Positions 15,035-24,009 of a stretch of 64,000 nucleotides of DNA are shown piece after piece. The notes beneath the pieces were generated by a model. It was not told the origin of the DNA and ran no database searches. It worked only from the letters and a program-made list of their open reading frames with translations. The position numbers were made by a program, and so were the translations under genes. The number at the start of each line of letters is the position of its first letter. Positions within the stretch are counted from its first letter, which is position 1. Origin of the DNA: UMGS1519 sp050951095 (GTDB lineage Bacteria > Actinomycetota > Coriobacteriia > Coriobacteriales > Eggerthellaceae); NCBI GenBank assembly GCA_050951095.1, contig JBMNIQ010000003.1, positions 186,001-250,000 on the forward strand, given 5' to 3'.

Positions 15035-15361
15035 TGGTGCTCGCTTTCCGGAAGGCCCGCTCGCACTGCAGGCGAAGGGCGGGGTGGTTCCATGTTTTAC
15101 GCGTTCCTATTCTACCTGTGTATCTGAAAGCCGTCTGAAAGGCCGCTCCCGTGCAAAGCGGCGTTTCAGCTGGCTTTAAGAATGCGTTTACATAATGGGC
15201 CCGAAGCCCGCGACAGCGCAGCGGGAAGGGGCGTGCGCCGGGGCATGCGGCCCGGGCCGTTCCTTCACAGGGCGTGCACAGCGAGTGTGGTACCATCGGA
15301 AGTCGGCAATAACACGCGGGGAGAGAGAAAACCCCGCCTTCCCAATGGATGGAGTAGGGCT
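15035..15361. other. Intergenic region between the response regulator and polyprenyl synthase genes
   Basis: This 327-bp divergent region holds the candidate response-regulator promoter at 15109-15141. A GC-rich inverted-repeat-rich stretch lies around 15190-15260. I see no further gene and no convincing promoter for the plus-strand gene. Confidence 0.5.
15109..15141 (-). promoter_or_regulatory. Candidate autoregulated promoter of the two-component operon
   Basis: On the minus strand the octamer CTTTCAGA occurs twice (15134-15141 and 15123-15130) at an exact 11-bp period. A -10-like TAGAAT (15109-15114) lies 8 bp downstream of the second copy. No good -35 box is present; the repeats occupy that position, as in promoters activated by PhoB/OmpR-type regulators. 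This is inference from spacing. Confidence 0.55.
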
Positions 15362-16432
15362 TTGTCTGATTCCGAACGCGACTTCCCCGACATCAACGAG
15401 ATTTTTATGACCCACAAGGGAGAATTGACCGATTTTGAAAGTTATCTGAGCCTGATGGGCGACTATCTGGGCTCGGTTATCAACAGCTTCATCCCGCACA
15501 GCGATCATAAGGATATCAACCGGTACCTGTACGATCCGCTGACGAGGTACAGCGCGAACGGCGGCAAGCGCCACCGTCCCCTGATCTGCTTCGCCGCCTG
15601 CGCGGCGGTGGGCGGCGACCTGAACCGCGCCGTCTCGTCCGCGGCGGCCATCGAGCACTTCCATACGGCGGCGCTGATCCACGACGACATCGCCGACGAG
15701 GCGGAGCTGCGCCGCGGCGAGCCCTGCCTGCACCTGACGGAGGGCGTCGGCCTGGCCATCAACGTCGGCGACCTGGGCCTTTCCATGGTCAACGGCACGG
15801 TGGTGGACGATCCGCTGCTGGACGATGCCACGAAGGTGCGCGTGATCACGGAGCTCATCAACATGACGCGCCGCACCATCGAGGGCCAGGCGCTGGACAT
15901 CGGCTGGGCGCGTGACGGCCGCTACGACATCACCGAGGCGGACTACTTGCGCATGGCCACGCTCAAGACCGCGCATTATTCCGGCGCGGTGCCGCTGGCG
16001 CTGGGCGCCATCGTGGGCGGGGGCACGGAGGCCGAGATCGAGGCCCTGCGCAACTACGGCCTGGACACCGGCCTGGCTTTCCAGATCCAGGACGACCTGC
16101 TGAACCTCATCGGCTCCGAGGAGTCCGTGAAGAAGGACTTCCGCAGCGACATCACGGAGGGCAAGCGCACGCTGTCCGTGGTGCACGCGCTGGAGCACTC
16201 CGACCAGGCGGAGCGCCTGGAGCAGATCCTGTCCAGCAAGACGCATGACCCCGAGCTTCTGGCGGAAGCCGTGGACATCATGCAGGAGTCGGGCAGCATC
16301 GAGTACGCCCGCAACTATGCGCAGAACTTGACAAGCATCGCGAAGAACCACCTGCTTTCCCTGGTGCGTCCTTCGAGTGCGCGCGATATGCTGGAGTCCA
16401 TGGCCGATTGGTTCGTCCACCGGCTGAGCTAG
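15362..16432 (+). CDS. Polyprenyl diphosphate synthase
   Basis: This protein condenses isopentenyl diphosphate units onto an allylic primer. With start TTG 15362 (GGAG 7 bases upstream) it has 356 residues; ATG 15407 is an in-frame alternative with a poor ribosome site. The first aspartate-rich motif is DDIAD at residues 108-112, followed by RRG. The second is QDDLLN near residue 244. The conserved NGGKRHRP lies near residue 66. Chain length cannot be read, so the product could be an undecaprenyl-type carrier precursor or a quinone side chain. Cell-wall genes downstream favour neither decisively. Confidence 0.92.
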   Translation: MSDSERDFPDINEIFMTHKGELTDFESYLSLMGDYLGSVINSFIPHSDHKDINRYLYDPLTRYSANGGKRHRPLICFAACAAVGGDLNRAVSSAAAIEHFHTAALIHDDIADEAELRRGEPCLHLTEGVGLAINVGDLGLSMVNGTVVDDPLLDDATKVRVITELINMTRRTIEGQALDIGWARDGRYDITEADYLRMATLKTAHYSGAVPLALGAIVGGGTEAEIEALRNYGLDTGLAFQIQDDLLNLIGSEESVKKDFRSDITEGKRTLSVVHALEHSDQAERLEQILSSKTHDPELLAEAVDIMQESGSIEYARNYAQNLTSIAKNHLLSLVRPSSARDMLESMADWFVHRLS

Positions 16433-16449
16433 ACGAAGGGGCGCATGCT

Positions 16450-17361
16450 ATGGAAACCATTCGAAAAAACGATTCCGGCGCTGCGGTCGAGGACATCCAG
16501 GAGAAGCTGATCTCCCTGGAGTACCTGCCGAAAGACGGCAAGAGCGGCGTATACGACGATGCCACGGCGCAGGCGGTGGCGCACTTCTGCGCCGACCACC
16601 AGCTGCCCGCCACCGACGAGGTGGACGAGAAGACGTGGGCCGCGCTGCTGGATGCCACCTTCCAGCTGGGCGACCGCACGCTGTACCTGCGCATGCCGTT
16701 CTTCCATGGCAGCGACGTCCGCGAGCTGCAGCATGCGCTGGGGTCGCTGGGCTTCGACTGCGGGAACATGGACGGCATCTTCGGCGCCCATACCGAGGAC
16801 GCGCTGCGCAAATTCCAGCTGAACCTGGGCCTGCCCAACGACGGCATCGTGGGCGCGGCCACGTACACGGCCCTGCGGAACCTCCAGTTCACCTGGGCGG
16901 ATAAGGAACCGTCGCATCTTGCCCAGAACATCGGATTCGCCCGTGCCGCGGACGTGCTGGAAACGCATCCGCTGTGCCTGTTCGGCACCGAGGAGTTCAC
17001 CCGTTCGGTGGCGTCGCGCATGTCGAACCTGGCGCTGGCTACAAATCCCGCTTCCAAGATCATGAGCGCCGACAGCCTGCTGGTGGCGCCCAGCGACGAC
17101 ATGCTGTTGGTGCACATCGTGCTGCCCGAAGGCGAGGAGCGCACGCAGACGGCGCCGTCGGGCCCGGTGGTGGAGTACGACGACCCCGGCAACCTGGTGC
17201 TGCGCCTGCGTTCCGCCATCGCGTCGGTGACCTCGAAGCCCCCGCGCATCACCATCTGCCTTCCTGGCAAGGTCTGGGAGACGGCCGGCGAAGGGCGGTC
17301 GGCGCAGCATTTCGCCATCACGCTGCTCGACGCGCTCTGCACGGCGCTTCTCGACGAATAA
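16450..17361 (+). CDS. Peptidoglycan-binding-domain protein without signal peptide
   Basis: The 303-residue protein carries two peptidoglycan-binding type 1 modules. The first is about residues 1-62 (KNDSGAAVEDIQEKLISLEY), the second about 75-138 (GSDVRELQHALGSLGFDCG). A C-terminal domain of about 160 residues follows that I do not recognise securely. It has no signal peptide or membrane segment, so it is probably cytoplasmic, which is unusual for such modules. The arrangement recalls mycobacterial CwlM, a cytoplasmic regulator of MurA, but the amidase DPGHGG signature of that family is not visible. It starts 17 bases after the polyprenyl synthase stop and precedes glmU. Confidence 0.7.
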   Translation: METIRKNDSGAAVEDIQEKLISLEYLPKDGKSGVYDDATAQAVAHFCADHQLPATDEVDEKTWAALLDATFQLGDRTLYLRMPFFHGSDVRELQHALGSLGFDCGNMDGIFGAHTEDALRKFQLNLGLPNDGIVGAATYTALRNLQFTWADKEPSHLAQNIGFARAADVLETHPLCLFGTEEFTRSVASRMSNLALATNPASKIMSADSLLVAPSDDMLLVHIVLPEGEERTQTAPSGPVVEYDDPGNLVLRLRSAIASVTSKPPRITICLPGKVWETAGEGRSAQHFAITLLDALCTALLDE

Positions 17362-17436
17362 CCTGCAACCCGATTGCGCCCGGCCCGCCTGCCGCTGCAG
17401 GTGCGGGCAGGGCGCGTTCACATAAGGAGACCTGTC

Positions 17437-18822
17437 ATGTCCATTTCCGCAATCATCCTGGCTGCGGGCGCGGGAACCCGCATGAAATCCGCAAAGCCGA
17501 AGGTGGCCCATGAGATCCTGGGCAAACCGCTGGTGTCCTACGTGGCCGACGCCGCCCAGGCCGCCGGCGTCACGGACCTGGTGGCCGTGGTGGGCCACGG
17601 CCGCGAGCAGGTGGAGCCGTTGGTGGCCGACCGCTGCCGCGTAGTGGTGCAGGACCAGCAGCTGGGTACGGCCGACGCGGTCGCGCGCTGCCGCGAGGCG
17701 CTGGCCGACGCGGAAGGATCGCTGCTGGTGCTCTCCGGCGACTGCCCGCTCATCACGCCCGAGACCCTGAGCAACCTGGTGTATGCGCGCGAGGGGGCGG
17801 ACGCCGGCGTGGCCGTGCTGTCCATGCGCCCGGAGAACCCGTTCGGCTACGGCCGCATCGTGCGCGAATCCTCCGGCGACTTCACGCGCATCGTGGAGCA
17901 GAAGGACTGCACGGACGAAGAGGCCGCCATCGGCGAATGCAACGCCGGTTTCTACTGCTTCGACGCGAAGCTGCTGTTCCAGGCGCTGGAACAGGTGTCC
18001 ACGGACAATGCGCAGGGCGAGTTCTATCTGACCGACGTTATCGAGATCGCCCGCAACGCGGGCCGCACGGTGCTAGCGCTGGAGGCTCCGGACGCCGATG
18101 AATGCTTGGGCGTGAACTCCCGCATCCAGCTGGCGCAGGCCACGAAGATCATGCAGCGCCGCATCAACCGGGCCCATATGGCAAACGGCGTGACGATGAC
18201 CGACCCCGACCTGGTGTGGATCGGCCCCGATGCGCAGATCGAGCAGGACGTGGAGCTGCTGCCCATGACGTTCCTCCTGGGTGCCACGAAGGTGGCGTCC
18301 GGCACGGTCGTGGGACCCAATACGCGTCTGACGGACGTGACGGTGGGGCATGACTGCCGCATCGACGAGACGGTGGCCCTGGAGTCCGAGATCGAGGACG
18401 GCTGCAACGTGGGCCCGCGCGCCTACATTCGCCCGCAGACGCATCTGTGCCGCAATGCCAAGGTGGGCACGCACGTGGAGATCAAGAAGTCCACGATCGG
18501 CGAGGGCTCGAAGGTGCCGCATCTATCGTATATCGGCGATACCACGATGGGCGCCGGCGTGAACATCGGCGCCGGGTCCATCACCTGCAACTACGACGGC
18601 CAGAACAAGTGGCCTACGGTCATCGGCGACCGCGCCTTCGTGGGCAGCGACACCATGATGGTGGCGCCCGTGAAGATCGGCAGCGATGTGGTGGTGGGCG
18701 CCGGGTCCGTCATCACCGACGACGTGTCCGATCGCGCGCTGGCGCTGGGACGCGCGCGCCAGGTGGAGATCCCCGAATATCAGGAGCGCAAGCGCCGCAA
18801 GAAGGAGCAGGAGGAAAACTAG
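17437..18822 (+). CDS. glmU: Bifunctional UDP-GlcNAc pyrophosphorylase / glucosamine-1-P acetyltransferase
   Basis: The 461-residue enzyme acetylates glucosamine-1-phosphate and then makes UDP-GlcNAc. The N-terminal nucleotidyltransferase domain shows AIILAAGAGTRMKSAKPK and the QLGTADAV motif. From about residue 255 the left-handed beta-helix of hexapeptide repeats begins (VASGTVVGPNTRLTDVTVG and onward). The CoA-site block VGTHVEIKKSTIGEGSKVPH and GAGSITCNYDGQNKWPT are intact. AAGGAGA lies 6 bases before the chosen ATG; the frame opens earlier without a ribosome site. It completes the GlmS-GlmM-GlmU route encoded in this window. Confidence 0.97.
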   Translation: MSISAIILAAGAGTRMKSAKPKVAHEILGKPLVSYVADAAQAAGVTDLVAVVGHGREQVEPLVADRCRVVVQDQQLGTADAVARCREALADAEGSLLVLSGDCPLITPETLSNLVYAREGADAGVAVLSMRPENPFGYGRIVRESSGDFTRIVEQKDCTDEEAAIGECNAGFYCFDAKLLFQALEQVSTDNAQGEFYLTDVIEIARNAGRTVLALEAPDADECLGVNSRIQLAQATKIMQRRINRAHMANGVTMTDPDLVWIGPDAQIEQDVELLPMTFLLGATKVASGTVVGPNTRLTDVTVGHDCRIDETVALESEIEDGCNVGPRAYIRPQTHLCRNAKVGTHVEIKKSTIGEGSKVPHLSYIGDTTMGAGVNIGAGSITCNYDGQNKWPTVIGDRAFVGSDTMMVAPVKIGSDVVVGAGSVITDDVSDRALALGRARQVEIPEYQERKRRKKEQEEN

Positions 18823-18912
18823 CTCGGAGGCCAGCGGCACGGCCTCTCGGGACCGTTTCGTTATGGTACATTTTATGGACGGCAACGGTCGGTTGGAAGG
18901 AAGCGGTTCCCA

Positions 18913-19878
18913 ATGGCGGATATGAAGAAGAGCATGGCGATTTTCTCGGGGTCGACGTTCCCCGAGCTCTCCCAGGAGATTGCCGAGTGCCTGGGCACGG
19001 AGCTGGGCAAGGTTCGGCTCGAGCGGTTCGCGAACGGCGAGATCTACGCGCGCTATGAGCAAAGCGTGCGCGGCGCCGACGTGTTCCTGATCCAGTCGGT
19101 GAAGGACGGCAGGGTCAACGACGCCCTGATGGAGCTGCTAATCATGACGGACGCGGCCAAGCGCGCATCCGCCCGCACCGTCACGGCGGTCATCCCGTTC
19201 TATGTGTACTCCCGCCAGGACCGCAAGGCCGCATCGCGCGAGCCCATCACGGCCAAGCTGGTGGCGAACCTGATGGAGGCCGCCGGCGTGGACCGCACCA
19301 TCACCATCGACCTGCACCAGGGTCAGATCCAGGGCTTCTTCAACACCCCGGTGAACCACCTCACGGCCATGCCCCTGCTGGAAGAGTACTTCGCGAAGAA
19401 GGATATGGGCGAAGGCCAGCTGTGCATCGTCAGCCCCGACGTGGGACGTGCGAAGGCCGCCAAGAAATTCTCGGATGCCATGGATGCCGACCTGGCCATC
19501 ATGCATAAGGGCCGTCCGGGCCACAACAAGGCCGTCATCACCGCGCTCATCGGCGACGTTGCGGACAAGATCTGCATCCTGAACGACGACATGATCGACA
19601 CGGCCGGCTCGGTGGTCGCTGCCGCCGAGACACTGAAGGCCAAGGGCGCGAAGAAGGTCTACGTGTGCGCCACGCACCCCGTGTTCTCCGGTCCTGCGTA
19701 CGAGCGCCTGGAGGGCGCACCCGTGGCGGAGGTCGTGGTCACGAACACGATCCCCGTTGCGGAAGAGCACCAGCACGGGAAGATCAAGGTCCTGTCCGTG
19801 GCCCCGCTGCTGGCCAGCGCCATCCAGCGCGTGTTCACGAACGAGTCCGTCTCCGCCCTGGGCGACGCCGAGCTGTAA
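18913..19878 (+). CDS. prs: Ribose-phosphate pyrophosphokinase
   Basis: The 321-residue enzyme makes PRPP from ribose-5-phosphate and ATP, feeding purine, pyrimidine, histidine and NAD synthesis; HisE and PurF in this window depend on it. Signatures are FANGEIYARYEQSVRGADVF, the flexible-loop region FYVYSRQDRKAASREPIT, the divalent-cation site IDLHQGQIQGFF and the PRPP loop NDDMIDTAGSV. GGAAGGA lies 10 bases before ATG 18913; ATG 18922 is a possible later start. A small GAGGCC/GGCCTC hairpin (18827-18846) lies between glmU and prs, a pair often adjacent in Gram-positive bacteria. Confidence 0.96.
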   Translation: MADMKKSMAIFSGSTFPELSQEIAECLGTELGKVRLERFANGEIYARYEQSVRGADVFLIQSVKDGRVNDALMELLIMTDAAKRASARTVTAVIPFYVYSRQDRKAASREPITAKLVANLMEAAGVDRTITIDLHQGQIQGFFNTPVNHLTAMPLLEEYFAKKDMGEGQLCIVSPDVGRAKAAKKFSDAMDADLAIMHKGRPGHNKAVITALIGDVADKICILNDDMIDTAGSVVAAAETLKAKGAKKVYVCATHPVFSGPAYERLEGAPVAEVVVTNTIPVAEEHQHGKIKVLSVAPLLASAIQRVFTNESVSALGDAEL

Positions 19879-19882
19879 TCCC

Positions 19883-20440
19883 ATGTACGTTATCGCCGGT
19901 TTGGGCAATCCGGGCGAAGAGTACGCCGGCACGTGGCACAACGCCGGCTTCGAAGCCGTGGATCGCTTGGCGGACCAGCTGGGCGTGCACTACTGGAAAA
20001 GCGAGGGCGGCGCGCTGACCGCGCAGGCGACCATCGCCGGCCAGGACGTGGTCTTGGTGAAGCCGCAGAGCTTCATGAACACCTCCGGCGGCCCGGTGAA
20101 GAAGGTCCTCCAGTCGTACAAGGTGGACCCGCAGCACCTGGTGGTCATCCACGATGCGCTGGATGTGGCGCCGGGCACCATCAAGGTCAAGGTCGGCGGC
20201 GGCCTGGATGCGCACAACGGGCTGCGCTCCCTGGCGAACAAGCTGGGCACGCGGGACTGGATTCGCATTCGCATCGGCATCGGGCGCCCGCCGGGGCGCA
20301 TGCGCGTTTCGGACTATGTCCTCAGCGCCCCGCGCAAGCAGGCCCGGGACGACTTCATGGCCGGATGCGATGCGGCGGCGCAGGCTGTGCCGGTCATCGT
20401 GGGCAAGGGTGCCGAACGGGCGCAGCGGCAGTTCGGGTAG
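19883..20440 (+). CDS. pth: Peptidyl-tRNA hydrolase
   Basis: The 185-residue enzyme releases peptides from prematurely dropped peptidyl-tRNA. It begins MYVIAGLGNPGEEYAGTWHN with catalytic His19 and substrate-contacting Asn20. The second conserved block VVIHDALDVAPGTIKVK and the GGGLDAHNGLRSL loop are present. It starts 4 bases after the prs stop, so it is in the same transcript, and is followed by a strong terminator. The longer open frame upstream runs inside prs and is not coding. Confidence 0.96.
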   Translation: MYVIAGLGNPGEEYAGTWHNAGFEAVDRLADQLGVHYWKSEGGALTAQATIAGQDVVLVKPQSFMNTSGGPVKKVLQSYKVDPQHLVVIHDALDVAPGTIKVKVGGGLDAHNGLRSLANKLGTRDWIRIRIGIGRPPGRMRVSDYVLSAPRKQARDDFMAGCDAAAQAVPVIVGKGAERAQRQFG

Positions 20441-20460
20441 GCTCTTTCGCTTCCCAGCAC

Positions 20461-20508
20461 ACGGGCGATATGCGGAAACGATGCGTTTCTGTGCATATCG
20501 CCCGTTTT
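20461..20508 (+). terminator. Rho-independent terminator after pth
   Basis: A 13-bp perfect stem (ACGGGCGATATGC with GCATATCGCCCGT, 19-base loop) is followed by TTT. It closes the polyprenyl synthase to pth gene set. Confidence 0.85.
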
Positions 20509-20619
20509 CGGTATGTGCCTTCACTGGGCAATTTCGCCGATGGGCGCTTCGCGTCTGCACAGCATGCCTGCTTGTGACAAAATGGAACGTGAAAAACAAC
20601 ACGTATCCGGGGTACTCAC

Positions 20620-23600
20620 ATGTCAGCACACTTCAACATCCTTCCATCGGATGCTGCCGCCGTTGCCTGGTTGCAGCAAGAACTGGATCTACCGCATTTC
20701 ATGGCGGCCACGTTGGTGGCGCGCGGCATCGACACGCCCGAGAAAGCCCAGCTGTTCATGCATCCCGACCTGGATCGCGACTGGCTGGACCCCTACATCA
20801 TCCCGGGCCTGAAAGATGCCGTGGACGCCTTGGAACGGGCCGTCCGCGCCGGCAGGCGCATCGCCGTCTTCGGCGACTTCGACTTGGACGGCATATCCGC
20901 AACCACCACACTCACGCGCGGCCTGCGCGCGCTGGGTGCGAACGCCGAGCCGTTCATCCCGCATCGCAACGACGAGGGCTACGGCATCACGGAGGCGGCC
21001 ATCGCCCGCCTGCAGGCCACGCTCGACCCCGAAGTGGTGGTGACCGTGGACTGCGGCATCTCGTGCAAGAACGAGGTGGCGCTGCTGCGCGAGAAGGGCG
21101 TGGAGACCATCGTCACGGACCATCACGAGCCGTTCGACCTGGTTCCCGAAGGCGTGCCGGTCTGCGACCCGAAGATGGACGAGAGCTGTCCCAGCACCAT
21201 ATTGGCCGGCGTGGGCGTGGCGCTGAAGGTGATCCAATGCCTGGGCGCGCGCTTCGGCGAGCCGTACCTGTGGCGCGAGTACACGGACTTCGCCACATTG
21301 GGTACCGTGGCGGACCTGATGCCCATGCTCTCCGAGAACCGTGCGCTGGTCGCGGACGGCGTGCGGCGCATGTCGGAATCGCCGCGGCCGTGCATCGCCG
21401 CGCTGTTCTCCGCCGCCGGCGTGGATGCCCGCAAGATCGCTGCCAGCAACCTGTCGTTCACGGTCATACCCCGCTTGAATGCGGCGGGCCGCATGGGCGA
21501 TGCCATGCTGGCGCTGAACCTGCTGATGAGCGACGATTTCGATGAGGCGTCCACGTTGGCGGAGTCGCTGGAGGCCGTGAACGACCAGCGCCGCTCCATC
21601 GAGGCCGAGCTCATGGAGATCGCCTCGCTGCAGGCGGAGCAGAAGTACCGCGGCCAGCGCGTGATCGTGGTGGCCGGCGAAGGCTGGCACGAGGGCGTGA
21701 AGGGCATCGTGGCCGGCAGGCTGGCGCGCAACTACGGCGTGCCGGCCATCCTGTTTACGATCGACGAGAACGGCGAGGCGCACGGCTCCGGCCGCGTGGC
21801 GGGCGACGTGAACCTGTTCAAGGCCGTGGAAAGCTGCTCGGACACGCTGCTGCGCTTCGGCGGGCACGAGGCGGCCGTGGGCATCACGCTCGAGGCGAAG
21901 CGCCTGCCGGAGTTCGAGGAGCGGCTGTGCGCGTACATGGACGCGCTGCCGGCGGAGGCGTTCCATCCCAGGATCACCGTGGACGCCTGCGTGCGCCTGT
22001 CCGAGCTGACGCTCTCGAACGCCTACCGCCTGGACGGGCTCATGCCGTACGGGCAGGAGAACGAGCAGCCGTGCTACCTGGCGCGCAACGTCATGCTGAC
22101 GAACTGCCGCGCCGTGGGCATCGAGAAGAACCATTTCTCGTGCCAGCTGACGGACGGTGCCCATGTGGTGTCCGGCATCATGTTCCACTGCCGCGACATC
22201 GAGTCGCTCATGGCCTGCAACAGCGTCGTGGACGCGGCGTTCAACATCCAGGTGGACGAATGGCGCGGCCGCAAGTCCGTGAAGGCCATGCTGAAGGCCA
22301 TCACGCCCGTGGGCCGCTGCGTGGCCCTGGAGGCGTGCCTGTCCATGGAGCAGCGCACGTTCGTGGCCGGGCTGTTCGCATCCACGGATGCGGAGCTGAG
22401 CGCGGATTCCCACGACACGGAGGTCGAGACGGCCGAATACGAGGAGGCGCTGGCGGCGAACCGCGCGTCCTGGGAGCGCAAGGCGGCCGATGACCCGCAG
22501 GGCCTGGAGGAGGACATCGTCCGGGCGTTCATCGGCGACGGCGCGCTGCACGAATCGCAGCGGCAGACGCTCGAGGCGCTGGAGAACGGCAGGAACACGC
22601 TGGCCATCATGGCCACCGGGCGCGGCAAGTCGCCTCGTGTTCCAGGTGTTCGCGGCGCTGCAGGCGCTCACGGACCATCGCACGAGCATCTTCGTGTACC
22701 CGCTGCGCGCCCTGATTGCGGACCAGTCGTACCACCTGAACGAGGCGCTGGAGCAGTTCGGCATCTCCAGCCGCGTGCTCTCCGGTGCGCTTGGGGCCGA
22801 GGAGCGTGCCGCCGCGTTCGCGTCGCTGCGGGAAGGCGCGTGCGACATCGTGCTGACGACGCCGGAATTCCTGCAGCGGCATGCGGGCGAGTTCGCCCGG
22901 GCCGCCGACTTCGGGTTCGCCGTCGTCGACGAGGCGCACCACATCGGCCTGTCGAAGGCGGGCTACCGCGAGTCGTACCACCATCTGGGCGAGGTGTTCG
23001 CGCAGCTGGGCCATCCGCTCACGCTTGCCATGACGGCCACGGCAGACGACGCCATCGCCGACGCCATCCGCGCTGAGCTGGGCATCGAATGCATGGTCGT
23101 CGACCCCACGGAGCGCCTGAAACCTGCACCTGGACGACCGCCGCAACATCCGGCGTCCGCTGCAGTACCTGGCGAACCTGGTGGCGCGCGGCGAGAAGAC
23201 CGTCGTGTACGTGAACTCCCGCCAGGGATCCATCGATCTGGCGCGCGAGCTGCGCGCCCGCGTGCCCCAGCTGGCATCCATGATCGGCTTCTACAACGCG
23301 GGCCTGTCGCGCACGGAGCGCACGCGCATCGAGGAGATGTTCCGCCGGGATGCGCTGTGCACGCTCATCGCCACGTCGGCGTTCGGCGAGGGCGTGAACA
23401 TCTCGAATATCCGCCACGCGGTGCTCTACCATCTGCCGTTCAACCGCGTGGAGTTCAACCAGATGTGCGGCCGCATCGGCCGCGACGGGCAGCCTGCCAC
23501 GGTGCATCTGCTGTTCGGCGGCAACGACAAGCGCATCAACGAGCAGATACTGAATGCGAACACGCCGAACCGCGAGCGCATGGTGCAGCTGTACCGCTGC

Positions 23601-24004
23601 CTGCGCAAGCAGCAGCGCGGCTGCGGATGCGACAGCGACTACTTCTGCATGGACGCGGAGACGCTCTCGCGCTGGGCCAGCCGCGAATCGGGCTGCGGCG
23701 AGATGGATGTGCAGGCGGCGCGCTGCGGCGTTGCCGTTTTCGGGCGAGCTGGGCCTTCTGGACATCCAAACGGAGACGAAAGACGACGAGACGCGGTATT
23801 ATCTGCGCGTACCCGCAGCGGCGGGAGAAAGTGGACCTGGACGACAGCGTGCGCTATCGCGAGGGCAGGGAGGAGCGCGAGATGTTCCTCGAGTTCAGCG
23901 ACTGGGCCCTTTCGTCATCTGCCGACACGCTGCGCAAGAGCATTGTGCGTCCCATCCTTCCCACGGAGGCAACGGACGCTTCGACAACCGAAGAGGAGAG
24001 GTGA
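20620..24004 (+). CDS. recJ: RecJ exonuclease fused to a RecQ-type helicase, interrupted by four frameshifts in this sequence
   Basis: The first 660 residues are RecJ, a 5'-3' single-strand DNA exonuclease: metal motif FGDFDLDG (Asp86-Asp90), DCGIS, DHH at residues 167-169, and the DHHA1 motif LLRFGGHEAAVG. A RecQ-like helicase continues without a break. It has Walker A ATGRGKS (22612-22632), then VDEAHHIG, TAMTATADD-like motif III, helicase motif VI QMCGRIGRDGQ and a Cys-rich zinc motif QRGCGCDSDYFC. Four single-base insertions break the frame: C at 22633-22634, A at 23120-23122, G at 23727-23728, C at 23812-23814. Removing them gives 1127 codons ending at TGA 24002-24004. They look like sequence errors, not decay. 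Confidence 0.85.
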
Positions 24005-24009
24005 TTCCC

